Source: Microvirga subterranea
Lineage (GTDB): Bacteria; Pseudomonadota; Alphaproteobacteria; Rhizobiales; Beijerinckiaceae
Assembly: GCF_003350535.1 (NCBI RefSeq)
Contig: NZ_QQBB01000013.1
Location: 1-64,000, forward strand
Direction: 5' to 3'
Length of the DNA: 64,000 nucleotides
This document shows, one piece after another, positions 8,894-18,033 of this stretch (the first letter of the stretch is position 1; every line of letters begins with the position of its first letter). The translations under genes were made by a program, and so were the position numbers. The notes beneath the pieces are model-generated. The model made no database searches, was not told where the DNA came from, and saw nothing but the letters and a program-made list of their open reading frames with translations.

Positions 8894-8979
8894 TGGCACA
8901 CCTGAGACGTAAGCTCGAAGGCAGCAATCCTCATTGAAGCGGACGTTCCCAAATCGCCGGGAGTCTCGGTTCCCGACCC
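8894..8979 (+). repeat. Dispersed intergenic repeat, subfamily B
   Basis: An 86-bp unit beginning TGGCACACCTGAGACGTAAG and carrying TTGAAGCGGACGTTC at offset 42. It is nearly identical over its first 56 bases to 25157-25242. It lies in the 431-bp gap between the divergently oriented monooxygenase and parD-like genes. Nothing else is recognisable in that gap. Confidence 0.75.
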
Positions 8980-9089
8980 CGGAGCCGACTCAGGGGCCAG
9001 TTCTATGCACGGCCAAGCTGTCATGTGCTGTTCAGGCCAGCGATCTGTCCCCTTGCTGTGTCACAGATGGGCACTACTTCACCTGAGCC

Positions 9090-9290
9090 ATGGCAAACCG
9101 CATCTCACAGAATATCTCCCTCACGGCCGAGCTGAGCGCATTCATCGCATCGCGCGTCGCCTCAGGTGATTACCAGAGCGCCAGCGAGGTCGTTCGAGCC
9201 GCCCTGCGCCTCCTTCAGCGTGACGAGGCTCCCAACCGTCCGGAGCAACGTCCGCCCCGAGTCGCCCGGACGCGCCATGCAGGGCGATGA
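9090..9290 (+). CDS. ParD/CopG-type antitoxin-like protein (orphan)
   Basis: 66 residues. The N-terminal 50 residues (RISQNISLTAELSAFIASRV, then SASEVVRAALRLLQ) are a clear ribbon-helix-helix ParD domain that binds DNA and, in the family, neutralises a ParE toxin. The expected C-terminal toxin-binding tail is replaced by a Pro/Arg-rich end. There is no parE: the next gene, overlapping by 14 bp, is a histidine kinase. It is either a decayed antitoxin or a ribbon-helix-helix regulator recruited upstream of the kinase. Confidence 0.6.
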   Translation: MANRISQNISLTAELSAFIASRVASGDYQSASEVVRAALRLLQRDEAPNRPEQRPPRVARTRHAGR

Positions 9291-11481
9291 TTTGGATCGG
9301 TTCGGCGATCGTGAAGCCCACCGGGAACTCCAGACCGAAAGCTTGAGTGACGTGATCGCCCGGCCTGAACCCGAAGGCGCTTCCAATACCAGGAACGCTA
9401 AAGAGATGGCCCGCCTGGATGCGGCGCTCGCCATCGCCAAGCTTGGCACCTTCGACTGGAACGTTCGCACGAACCAGGTGCTGCTCGATCAGCGCAGCCG
9501 CGAGATGCTCGGCTTTCCCCCACACGAGCCAGTCACGGCTCGCGATATCTTCGAACGCATCGACCCGCGTGATCTGGACCGCGTCTCAACCGAGGTGCAG
9601 GCTGCCCGCGAACAGCAGGCAAGCCTGGAGACCGAGTACCGCATCAAACATCCCGACGGCACGATCCGCACCCTGATCAGCATCAGCAATGCTGTTATGG
9701 GCACGGATGGCGGGCTCGAGCGGATGATCGGCGTGTTCAACGATGTGACGGAGCGACGACGGGTGGAAGCCCTGCTTCGCGCCGAACGCGACCGCAGCCG
9801 CGGCATCCTCGACAGCATGGGCGAAGGCTTCGTCCTGGTTGGTCCGGACTTTCAGGTCCTCGACATCAATGGCGCGGCCCTGCGGATCGAGAACCGCCCA
9901 CGCGGGGAGATCGTCGGCAGAAGCTTCTGGGAGGCGTGGCCCGGCAGCGAGGAGGCGGAGCTCGGCCGGCTGTGCAAGCAGGTCATGACCGAACGCGTAC
10001 CGGGGCGGCTTGTGCACGAGTATGTCTGGCCCGACGGTCACAGGGCTTGGCTGGAGCTGCGGGTCTACCCATCGCAGGACGGGCTGGCGCTGTTCATGCG
10101 GGATGTAACGCAGCAGAAGCAGGCCCAGGCCGCCAATGCCCACCTGGCCGCCCTGGTGGCCGCCTCGGGTGACGCGATCATGAGCTTTGCGCCCGATGGC
10201 ACGATCCTGAGCTGGAATGCGGCGGCCGAGCAGGTCTTCGGCCACACCGCCGAAGAGGCGATCGGCCAGAAGGTGTCCATTCTGGTGCCGGAGGACCACG
10301 CGCATGAGCCGAACCAGTTCTTTGCACGGGTGCGCGCGGGCGAGGTGGTCACGTTCGAGAGCGTCCGGCGCCGCAAGGATGGCAGCCTCTTTGAGGCGGC
10401 GCTCTCCCTGTCTCCCATGCAGAGCTCTGAGGGCGAAGTGATCGGCGTCTCGGCCATTGCCCGGGACATGACTGACCGCAATCAACGGGAGAAGTCGCTG
10501 CGCGACAGCCAGCGGCGGCTCAATGCCGTCCTCAACAATGCGACCGTTGCGATCTTCCTGATGGATGACCGTCAGCACTGCGTCTACATGAACGCGGCGG
10601 CCGAGCGGCTGACCGGCTACACCCTGCCCGAGACGCTGGGACGTCCCCTGCACGAGGTGATCCATCACACCCGTCCGGACGGGAGCCATTTCCCCCTGGA
10701 GGAATGCGCCATCGACCGTGCCTTTCCGGAGGAGCACCAGACACAGGGCGAAGAGGTGTTCGTCCATAAAGATGGCAGTTTCTATCCGGTCGCCTTCACG
10801 GCCAGCCCAATCCAGGATGAGGGCAGCCGGCCGATCGGGACGATCATCGAGGTGAGGGATATCCGAGCCGAGAAGCAGGCGCAGGTGGATCAGCGGGTTC
10901 TCATCAACGAGCTCAATCATCGAGTGAAGAACACCCTGGCGACGGTGCAGTCGATTGCCGCCCAGACGCTGCGCAATGCGTCCAGCACGCAAGAGGCCAA
11001 GGGGGCCCTGGAGGGGCGTCTGTTCGCGTTGTCGCGGACCCATGACGTGCTGACGCGGGAGAGCTGGGATGGAGCGGATCTGTATGACATTGCCGCCCAG
11101 GCGGTGGAGCCCTATTCGAACCGGAGTGAGGACCGGCTGCACCTGACCGGCCCTCACGTCCGGCTGCCGCCCCGCATGGCCTTGGCCCTTGCCATGGCCT
11201 TCCAGGAGCTGGCGACGAATGCCGTCAAATATGGTGCTTTGTCCATGGCGGGCGGGGAGATCCGCATCACCTGGGAGGTTGATCCCGCTGATGCACGCAC
11301 GGAACTTCACCTGTGCTGGGAAGAGCGTGGTGGACCTCCCGTAGAGGCTCCGGCGCGGCGGGGGTTTGGGACGCGGCTGATCGAGCGCAGCCTGGCGCAG
11401 GATCTCGGTGGTGACGTGCGGATCGAGTTCGCGCCAACGGGGGTCGTGTGTACGGTCGCGGCGCCCCTCAACGGTTCCTGA
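9277..11481 (+). CDS. HWE-family sensor histidine kinase with four PAS domains
   Basis: 734 residues if translation starts at the ATG at 9277 (an in-frame ATG lies at 9166, inside parD). Four PAS-type sensors follow one another at about residues 45-155, 170-285, 285-405 and 410-535. The HWE kinase core has the phospho-accepting H in ELNHRVKNTLATVQ near 546, the N box ELATNAVKYGALS near 645, the WEE motif (CWEERGGPPV) near 680 and GFGTRLIERSL. No membrane segment is seen, so it should sense in the cytosol. HWE kinases in this order commonly feed light, redox or general stress responses. No response regulator is adjacent. Confidence 0.88.
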   Translation: MQGDDLDRFGDREAHRELQTESLSDVIARPEPEGASNTRNAKEMARLDAALAIAKLGTFDWNVRTNQVLLDQRSREMLGFPPHEPVTARDIFERIDPRDLDRVSTEVQAAREQQASLETEYRIKHPDGTIRTLISISNAVMGTDGGLERMIGVFNDVTERRRVEALLRAERDRSRGILDSMGEGFVLVGPDFQVLDINGAALRIENRPRGEIVGRSFWEAWPGSEEAELGRLCKQVMTERVPGRLVHEYVWPDGHRAWLELRVYPSQDGLALFMRDVTQQKQAQAANAHLAALVAASGDAIMSFAPDGTILSWNAAAEQVFGHTAEEAIGQKVSILVPEDHAHEPNQFFARVRAGEVVTFESVRRRKDGSLFEAALSLSPMQSSEGEVIGVSAIARDMTDRNQREKSLRDSQRRLNAVLNNATVAIFLMDDRQHCVYMNAAAERLTGYTLPETLGRPLHEVIHHTRPDGSHFPLEECAIDRAFPEEHQTQGEEVFVHKDGSFYPVAFTASPIQDEGSRPIGTIIEVRDIRAEKQAQVDQRVLINELNHRVKNTLATVQSIAAQTLRNASSTQEAKGALEGRLFALSRTHDVLTRESWDGADLYDIAAQAVEPYSNRSEDRLHLTGPHVRLPPRMALALAMAFQELATNAVKYGALSMAGGEIRITWEVDPADARTELHLCWEERGGPPVEAPARRGFGTRLIERSLAQDLGGDVRIEFAPTGVVCTVAAPLNGS

Positions 11482-11815
11482 GTATGACTTTCGTCAGGCG
11501 AGCGTCTGATGCCGGGATGGTCGCGGGCTGCTCGTGAACGCAATCCATGGACGTCCGGGTGCGCAGCATGGGATTACGTCAGCCGACGGTCCGCTCAAGC
11601 AGGGAACATCGGGCGCTCCTGTTAGGCAGGAATCATCGCTATCTGACCCCAAGCCGACCTTCCGGCTCCTGGACTGATGAGGACAAAGTAGATCTCTCTG
11701 AGGAGCCGTGCAGGGCGAGCAGATCAATCAATCATGCTCAGATCAGCACCAGCCCTTGTTTTCGGCAACCTGTCGCCCATAACGCTACAGTCGGCCTGTT
11801 CCCAAGGTTAAGACC
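11482..11815. other. 334-bp intergenic region without recognisable feature
   Basis: Between the four-PAS kinase and the HigA-like gene I find no coding frame with support, no repeat copy and no HigB toxin gene, which would normally sit directly upstream of higA. The promoter of the higA-kaiC-kinase group presumably lies here, but no clear box can be picked. Confidence 0.5.
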
Positions 11816-12166
11816 ATGAAAGCCTCCCAAGCCGCTCTTCTAGTGCCTCCGACCCATCCAGGCTGGATCTTGCGGGATCGGATCCTACCTGGCCTTGGCC
11901 TCTCCGTCAGCCAAGCGGCTCGCGAGTTGCGCATCGCGCGTCAGACACTCCATCGCGTTCTGGCCGGTACGGCCGCGGTTAGTCCCGAGATGGCCACGCG
12001 TCTGGCTCGTCTCTCGGGCACCACCCCTCACTTCTGGCTCGACCGCCAGCAACAGCACGACCTCTGGCAGGCAGAGCAGACGCTGCAAGGCGTGCTGCAT
12101 CTGATCCCAACCCACACCCTCCCGGCCGCTCTTCAGAAAGAGATTGGACTTCGTCATGACCGCTAA
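11816..12166 (+). CDS. HigA-type antitoxin / XRE-family regulator (orphan)
   Basis: 116 residues. PPTHPGWILRDRILPGLGLS is the hallmark N-terminus of HigA (VapI) antitoxins, followed by a helix-turn-helix (SQAARELRIARQTLHRVLAG, residues 32-51) and the family ending FWLDRQQQHDLW. HigA binds its own promoter and neutralises the HigB mRNase. No higB is present on either side. The stop overlaps the start of the kaiC-like gene by 11 bp, so the two are translationally coupled. This suggests the protein now acts as the transcription factor of the kaiC-kinase module. Confidence 0.75.
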   Translation: MKASQAALLVPPTHPGWILRDRILPGLGLSVSQAARELRIARQTLHRVLAGTAAVSPEMATRLARLSGTTPHFWLDRQQQHDLWQAEQTLQGVLHLIPTHTLPAALQKEIGLRHDR

Positions 12167-13652
12167 GGCTCAATCCCCTTCCAAAGCGCGAACCGGGGTT
12201 GAGGGGTTGGACGACATTCTCGTCGGAGGCTTGTCCCCTGGCCACGTCTACCTCCTAGAGGGCAGCCCCGGCACCGGCAAGACCACCATCGCGCTTCAGT
12301 TCCTGCTTGAGGGGGCCAAGGTGGGGGAAACCGGGCTCTACATCACCATGTCGGAGACCGAGCGGGAGCTGCGTGACGGTGCAGCGTCCCATGGCTGGGA
12401 TATTGGCGATGGCGTTCAGGTGTTCGAACTCGTCCCGCCCGAGAACCTTCTCGATGAAGAACACCAACAGAGCCTGCTCTACTCATCCGATCTCGAGCTC
12501 GGAGAGACCACCAAGGCCGTGTTCGAGGCCATCGACCGAACCCAGCCGGTCCGGATCGTGATCGACAGCCTGTCCGAGATCCGCCTCCTGGCGCAAAGCT
12601 CTCTGCGCTATCGCCGTCAGATCCTGGCCATGAAGCACTACTTCGCTCGCCAGGGCGCGACCGTTCTCCTGCTGGATGACCTCACCACCGACACGAATGA
12701 CAAGACCGTTCACAGTCTCGCCCATGGTGTCATCCGCCTGGAGGGGCTGACGCCCAATTACGGCGCCGAGCGCCGCCGTCTGCGCGTGATCAAGTACCGC
12801 GGCCAAGCGTTCCGGGGTGGCTTCCACGACTTCATCATCGCCGAGGGTGGCGTGCAGGTCTTTCCACGGCTTGTCTCCAGCGAGCACAAAACAGGCTTTG
12901 CCCGCCATGTGCTCACCAGCGGCATCGACGAACTCGACATGCTCCTGGGCGGCGGCATCGAGCAGGGCTCCAGTACCTTGATCATGGGACCTGCGGGTTC
13001 CGGCAAATCCCTGCTGGCTGTGCAGTTTGCCGTCTCGGCCGCCGCACGGGGCGAGAAGGCGGCGTTGTTCATCTTCGATGAGGAGCTTGGCTTGCTCATC
13101 GACCGCACCAAGCTGATGGGTATCGACCTGGATGCGCTGTGTGCCAGCGGCAACATGTTCATCGAGCAGGTCGACGCGGCTGAGCTCTCCCCGGGTGAGT
13201 TTGCCCATAGGGTCCGGGCTAGGGTTGACAGCAATAGCGTGAAGACCGTCGTGATTGACGGCCTCAACGGCTACCAGGCCGCCATGCCGGACGAGCAGTT
13301 CCTGACCCTGCATATCCATGAGCTGTTGCAGTACCTGAACCGGCAGGGCGCCTCGACCTTGCTGACGATGGCCCAGCACGGGCTTGTCGACGACATGAGA
13401 TCCCCCGTCGACGTGACCTATCTCGCAGATACTGTGATCCTGCTACGCTACTTTGAGGCCTTTGGCCAGGTTCGGCGGGCAATCTCAATCATCAAGAAGC
13501 GGTTCGGCACGCACGAGAACACCATCCGCGAGATCCGGATCGACAACCGAGGCATTGCCATCGGAGAGCCCTTGGAGGGTTTCCAGGGCATCCTGCGCGG
13601 CACCCCGATCCTGGCCGAGGGTGACCGGGCCCGGCTGCTCGAAGATCGCTGA
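12156..13652 (+). CDS. kaiC: KaiC-like double-domain RecA/RAD55 ATPase
   Basis: 498 residues from the ATG at 12156. Two tandem KaiC domains are visible: Walker A GSPGTGKTT (residues 36-44) with Walker B RIVIDSLSE (near 132), and GPAGSGKSL (near 277) with TVVIDGLNGY (near 364). The length matches cyanobacterial KaiC. KaiC hexamers hydrolyse ATP and autophosphorylate. In non-cyanobacteria they work in timers or stress responses, often with a histidine kinase. No kaiA or kaiB is in the window. The next gene, an HWE kinase, starts 2 bp after the stop and is probably the signalling partner. The symbol denotes family; clock function is not implied. Confidence 0.85.
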   Translation: MTAKAQSPSKARTGVEGLDDILVGGLSPGHVYLLEGSPGTGKTTIALQFLLEGAKVGETGLYITMSETERELRDGAASHGWDIGDGVQVFELVPPENLLDEEHQQSLLYSSDLELGETTKAVFEAIDRTQPVRIVIDSLSEIRLLAQSSLRYRRQILAMKHYFARQGATVLLLDDLTTDTNDKTVHSLAHGVIRLEGLTPNYGAERRRLRVIKYRGQAFRGGFHDFIIAEGGVQVFPRLVSSEHKTGFARHVLTSGIDELDMLLGGGIEQGSSTLIMGPAGSGKSLLAVQFAVSAAARGEKAALFIFDEELGLLIDRTKLMGIDLDALCASGNMFIEQVDAAELSPGEFAHRVRARVDSNSVKTVVIDGLNGYQAAMPDEQFLTLHIHELLQYLNRQGASTLLTMAQHGLVDDMRSPVDVTYLADTVILLRYFEAFGQVRRAISIIKKRFGTHENTIREIRIDNRGIAIGEPLEGFQGILRGTPILAEGDRARLLEDR

Positions 13653-13654
13653 CT

Positions 13655-14743
13655 ATGAACAACGCTCTTCGCTCGCGTTCGCAGCGGGCGCTCATCCTGG
13701 CGCCGCACGGGCGGGATGCCACCATCGCTGTCGAGATCTTGGCAGCGGCGAAAGTCACGGCCGAGATCTGCCTCGATCTGCCGGCGCTGGTGCGCGAGAT
13801 CGCGCAGGGTGCGGGCTTTGCACTTGTCACCGACGAGGCGTTCCACACCGCCGATCTGAAGGAGCTTTCCCGTTGGTTGTCGAACCAGCCGCCGTGGTCT
13901 GATTTCGCCTTCGTGCTCCTCACACGTCGCGGTGGCGGGGTTGAGCGCAATCCAGCCCTGGCGCGTCTCTCCCAGATCCTCGGCAACGTGGTGTTCCTCG
14001 AGCGCCCTTTTCATGCCGGCACGCTGGTGAGCGTCGCTCATTCCGCCCTTCGAGGACGGCTTCGGCAATACGAGGCACGGGCTCGGCTGGAGGAGCTGCA
14101 CGATGGCGAGGAGCGGCTGAAAGCGGCGCTCGACAAGGAACGGCATGCGGTCGAGCATCAGAGGGTCCTCATCAATGAGTTGAACCACCGGGTGAAGAAC
14201 ACGCTCGCAACCGTACAATCCATCTCAGCCCAGACGTTGCGTACCGCGGACACGAAAGCGGACGCCCGTGAGGCGTTGGAGATGCGTCTGCTGGCCCTGT
14301 CCCGGGCCCACGACGTGCTCACCCGCGAGAGCTGGGAGGGTGCCGATCTGGTCGAAGTGGTTGCAAATGCCCTCAGACCTTATGAGAACCCAGGGGAGAG
14401 CCGTTTCCACATCAAAGGGCCGCATGTGCGGGTGACACCACGCATGTCGCTGGCCCTGGCGATGGCCCTGCATGAGCTGGCGACCAACGCGGTGAAGTAC
14501 GGGGCGCTGTCCAACAAGACCGGCACCATTGAGGTATCGTGGGAGCTGCAAAACGGAACCGCGCCACCGCGGCTGAGCTTGCACTGGATCGAGGCCGGGG
14601 GGCCGCCGGTGGTAGCTCCGAGCCGGCGGGGCTTTGGGTCGCGTCTCATCGAGCGCACCCTGGCGCAGGATCTGGATGGTCAGGTGGCGATTGCCTTTCC
14701 TCCCACTGGTGTCGTGTGCACTGTCGAAGCCCCTGTGGCGTAG
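13655..14743 (+). CDS. HWE-family histidine kinase with N-terminal receiver-like domain, KaiC partner
   Basis: 362 residues. Residues 1-130 resemble a response-regulator fold (ALILAPHGRDATIAVEIL; QPPWSDFAFVLLT) but without a clear D-x-x-P phosphorylation loop, so it is probably a pseudo-receiver. A short coiled linker leads to the HWE core with H in ELNHRVKNTLATVQ near 174, the N box ELATNAVKYGALS and the GFGSRLIERTL segment. It is closely related to the kinase core of the four-PAS kinase at 9.3 kb. Start codon and upstream kaiC stop are 2 bp apart, which argues for stoichiometric co-expression. Confidence 0.88.
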   Translation: MNNALRSRSQRALILAPHGRDATIAVEILAAAKVTAEICLDLPALVREIAQGAGFALVTDEAFHTADLKELSRWLSNQPPWSDFAFVLLTRRGGGVERNPALARLSQILGNVVFLERPFHAGTLVSVAHSALRGRLRQYEARARLEELHDGEERLKAALDKERHAVEHQRVLINELNHRVKNTLATVQSISAQTLRTADTKADAREALEMRLLALSRAHDVLTRESWEGADLVEVVANALRPYENPGESRFHIKGPHVRVTPRMSLALAMALHELATNAVKYGALSNKTGTIEVSWELQNGTAPPRLSLHWIEAGGPPVVAPSRRGFGSRLIERTLAQDLDGQVAIAFPPTGVVCTVEAPVA

Positions 14744-14866
14744 ATCTGCGACTCCGGCCTGGAACCTGTGCAAGGGTTCCGTTCGATGCCCGTCTTCGAA
14801 AGTCGCTCTAAAGAACTTGGGGGAGAGACGGGAGGAGATACGGCGCAAAGTCCAAATGTCGCCTCC

Positions 14867-14941
14867 TGGCACGGGGCGGACCTTGGCCGTATCTCCGCAG
14901 TCGCGAGGTAAGCGGGCCTCTATAAGGCCAAGCTTAGGAGG
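14867..14941 (+). repeat. Dispersed intergenic repeat, subfamily A (partial copy)
   Basis: Begins TGGCACGGGGCGGACCTTGG and has TAAGCGGGCCTC at offset 42, in the shared register of the repeat. It is shorter than the other copies. It lies 123 bp downstream of the KaiC-partner kinase gene, in the same orientation. Confidence 0.7.
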
Positions 14942-15030
14942 TTCTTCTGATCCTTTGCAGACATTACCTGCGCCCAAGCGTTATTGTGTGAGGTCGAACG
15001 CTGAGTAAATCCCGCATGAGGACAGAAGCC

Positions 15031-18000
15031 ATGTTGAGTGCAGGCCCCTGGCCGCAAGGCGAAGGCGAGATGGCCGCGCGCATCCGCAGCCTCGGCTGGG
15101 CCGACACGCCGCTTGGACCCATCGAAACTTGGCCGCAGTCTTTGCGGACTACAGTGGACCTGATCCTCGCCATGCCCGGGCCCGCGACGATCCTCTGGGG
15201 TCCGAAGCACGTTCAAATCTACAATGATGCTTACATCGCGATCGCGAAGGAACGGCACCCAGCACTGCTTGGCCGCCCCGTGGTTGAGGGCTGGCCAGAC
15301 GTCTACAAATCCGTGATCGCCCCGATTCTGGAAAGCGCCAGCGCCGGGCGCGCAACGCGGCTCACTGGCTTTCCTGTCCCGCTGGCCGGGCTGGACAGTC
15401 GGCTGGAAGAGCGCGTGTTCGACACCGACTGGTCACCGATCCGCGACGAGTCGGGTGCGGTGGCCGGCGCGCTCCAGACGCTCGTCGAGGTGTCAGACCG
15501 ATTGGAGGTTCAGGCCGCCCTGCGCGAGAGCGAGGCGAGGCACCGCCTCCTGATCGAGAGCTGGACGCAGGCGGTGTGGGAGACCGATGCCGACGGTGTT
15601 GTCGTCGCCGACAGCCCGAGCTGGCGCGCCTATACCGGCCAGACCCTGGACGAGTGGCTCGGCTATGGATGGCTCGACGCGATCCATCCCGACGACCGCG
15701 CCTATGCCGAGCGGCAATGGCGAGAAGCGGTCGCCGCGCGCGCGCTCGTCAATGCCGAGTTCCGGCTTCGGGCACCCGACGGCGAGTGGCGCTGGACCAA
15801 CGTCCGCGCCGCCCCCGTGCTCGATGCTGAAGGGAGGGTCGAGAAGTGGGCGGGCATGAACATCGACATCGACGACCGCAAGCGCACCGAGGCGGCGCTG
15901 CGCGAGAACGAGGAGCGATATCGCACGCTGTTTGAGTCGATGGACGAAGGGTATCTGCTCAGCGAGGTCATCTTGGACGAGAACGACAAGGCGATCGACA
16001 TTCGCTTCCTTGAGGCCAATCCGGCTGCGGTGCGGCTGGCTGGGCGGGACTTTACTGGGCAGCGGATGCGCGAGATCGATCCGCGTTATGAAGAATACTG
16101 GTATGAGGCTTACGGCCGCGTGGCACTCACCGGCGAGCCGATTCGCGCGGAGCATTACGCGGAGCCGCATGGGCGGTGGTTCGATTTCCGGCTCTCCAAG
16201 GTAGGCCCGCCGGAGAGCAAACGGGTCGCAAGCGTTCACCAGGACGTGACCGAGCGCAAGAGCGCCGAGCAGGCTTTGCGCGAGAGCGAGAAGAGGTACC
16301 GCTCGCTATTCGCGACCATGGACGAAGGCTATGCCCTTTGCGAACTGGTGCGCGACGATCAGGGTCGAGCGGTCGACTATCGCTATCTGGAAGTGAACCG
16401 CGCTTTCGAGACGCTGACGGGTCTGGCGTCATCACAGGTCAATGGCCGACTGCGCTCCGAGGCAATTCCCGTGCCAGACGAGCGCAGGCTCGAAGCATCT
16501 GCCCGCGTGATCGCCTCGGGCGAGCCGACCCGCCTGGAATATTTCAACGAGGGTCTCGGCCGCTGGTATGAAGTCGGGCTGTTCCCGCGGGAAGGAGACC
16601 AATTCGCCGCTCTCTTTGCCGACATCACGGAGCGCAAGCGCGCCGAGATCGCCCTGCGCGAGAGCGAGGAGCGGCTGCGGGATGTCCTCAACTCCATGGC
16701 GGAGGGCTTTGCCTTGCTCGGGCCGGACTTCACCATTCTCGACGTCAACACAGAGACGGTAAGGTTGGACGGCCGCCGCCGCGACGAGTTGGTGGGCCGC
16801 TCGCACTGGGACGCGTTTCCCGGGACCGAACACTCTCCTGTCGGGGCGCTGTTCAAGAGGGTGGTGCGAGAACGTGTGCCTGAAGCGCTCGAGCATCAGT
16901 ACGCTTGGCCGAACGGCCGGGCCTTGTGGCTGGACTTGCGGGTGTACCCAACCCCCGGCGGCATCGCGATCTTCTGGCGCGACATCACCGACCGGAAGCG
17001 AGCGGACGAGGCTCTACGCGCCAGCGAGCAACGCTATCGCGCCCTGTTCGAGTCGATGGACGAGGCCTATGCCGTCGTCGAGGTGCTGAAGGGGCAGGAC
17101 GGAACGTGGGCGGACTTCCGCTTCCTTGAGGTGAACCCGGCTTTCATCGAGCACACGTCGATGCCTTACCCCGTCGGAAAGACAGCCACCGAGTTGCTCG
17201 GCACGCCCAATCCCCGCTGGGCCCAATTGTACGGGCAGGCGCTCGACACCGGGAAGCCGCTGCGGGTGGAAGAAAGGGAACCGACGCTTGGCCGCACGTT
17301 TGACCTCAACATCTTCAGCCTGGACCGGCAGCAGAACCGCGTTGCGGTCCTGTTCACCAACATCACGGAGCGGCGCGAGTGGGAGGAACGGCTCCAGGTC
17401 CTGGTCGCCGAGCTCCAGCACCGCACCCGCAACCTCCTCGGGGTGGTGCGCTCCATCGCCGACCGGACGCTGGCCGGCAGCAGCTCGCTCGACGAGTTCC
17501 AGGAGCGCTTCCGCGACCGTATCGGGGCACTGTCGCGGGTGAACGGGCTGCTGTCGCGGCTTGAAGAGAGTACCCGGATCAGCTTCGATGAACTGCTCCA
17601 GGCCGAGCTGGCCGGGCACGGGGTCATGGACGGCGACGGGCATGGGCAGGTGACGCTGGAGGGGCCCACAGGCATTCGCCTGCGCTCGGCCACGGTGCAG
17701 ACCTTCGCGCTCGGGCTGCATGAGCTGGCCACCAACGCGGTCAAGCACGGCGCGCTTTCCCTGCCCGAGGGCCGGTTGCTGGTCCGATGGGGCTTGGTCG
17801 ATGGGAAGGATGGCGATCGACGGCTGCAAGTGGAGTGGCAGGAGAGCGGCGTGCCAGTGCCACCGCCCGCCCGAGGGCAGCATTACCGGAGAGGCTCCGG
17901 ACGTGAACTGATCGAGCGGTCGCTACCCTATCAGCTTGGGGCTGAGACCTCGTACGAACTCACTCCGGAGGGGGTGCGCTGCACGATCATCCTGCCGCTC

Positions 18001-18033
18001 TCCACCACGCACCGGGAAGCCGAGCATGCCTGA
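15031..18033 (+). CDS. HWE-family sensor histidine kinase with six PAS-type domains
   Basis: 1000 residues from the ATG at 15031, preferred to the ATG at 15016 because GAGGA (15018-15022) gives it a ribosome site at good spacing. The N-terminal sensor (WADTPLGPIETWPQSL) is a PAS-like domain common in alphaproteobacterial kinases. Five further PAS units follow at about residues 165-285, 290-410, 415-540, 545-660 and 665-785; units 3, 4 and 6 resemble each other (LFESMDEGY, LFATMDEGY and LFESMDEAY). The kinase core has H in ELQHRTRNLLGVVRS, N box ELATNAVKHGALS and WQES, so it is an HWE-type core of a different branch from the two upstream kinases. It overlaps the following response regulator by 8 bp. 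Confidence 0.88.
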   Translation: MLSAGPWPQGEGEMAARIRSLGWADTPLGPIETWPQSLRTTVDLILAMPGPATILWGPKHVQIYNDAYIAIAKERHPALLGRPVVEGWPDVYKSVIAPILESASAGRATRLTGFPVPLAGLDSRLEERVFDTDWSPIRDESGAVAGALQTLVEVSDRLEVQAALRESEARHRLLIESWTQAVWETDADGVVVADSPSWRAYTGQTLDEWLGYGWLDAIHPDDRAYAERQWREAVAARALVNAEFRLRAPDGEWRWTNVRAAPVLDAEGRVEKWAGMNIDIDDRKRTEAALRENEERYRTLFESMDEGYLLSEVILDENDKAIDIRFLEANPAAVRLAGRDFTGQRMREIDPRYEEYWYEAYGRVALTGEPIRAEHYAEPHGRWFDFRLSKVGPPESKRVASVHQDVTERKSAEQALRESEKRYRSLFATMDEGYALCELVRDDQGRAVDYRYLEVNRAFETLTGLASSQVNGRLRSEAIPVPDERRLEASARVIASGEPTRLEYFNEGLGRWYEVGLFPREGDQFAALFADITERKRAEIALRESEERLRDVLNSMAEGFALLGPDFTILDVNTETVRLDGRRRDELVGRSHWDAFPGTEHSPVGALFKRVVRERVPEALEHQYAWPNGRALWLDLRVYPTPGGIAIFWRDITDRKRADEALRASEQRYRALFESMDEAYAVVEVLKGQDGTWADFRFLEVNPAFIEHTSMPYPVGKTATELLGTPNPRWAQLYGQALDTGKPLRVEEREPTLGRTFDLNIFSLDRQQNRVAVLFTNITERREWEERLQVLVAELQHRTRNLLGVVRSIADRTLAGSSSLDEFQERFRDRIGALSRVNGLLSRLEESTRISFDELLQAELAGHGVMDGDGHGQVTLEGPTGIRLRSATVQTFALGLHELATNAVKHGALSLPEGRLLVRWGLVDGKDGDRRLQVEWQESGVPVPPPARGQHYRRGSGRELIERSLPYQLGAETSYELTPEGVRCTIILPLSTTHREAEHA

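Noticed and set aside
9586..11310. 574-codon minus-strand open frame
   Set aside because: Antisense of the four-PAS HWE kinase; no domain, no ribosome site.
12156..14743. Full cyanobacterial-type circadian clock
   Set aside because: Only a KaiC homologue and a kinase are present. No kaiA or kaiB is visible in the window, so a true oscillator is not claimed.
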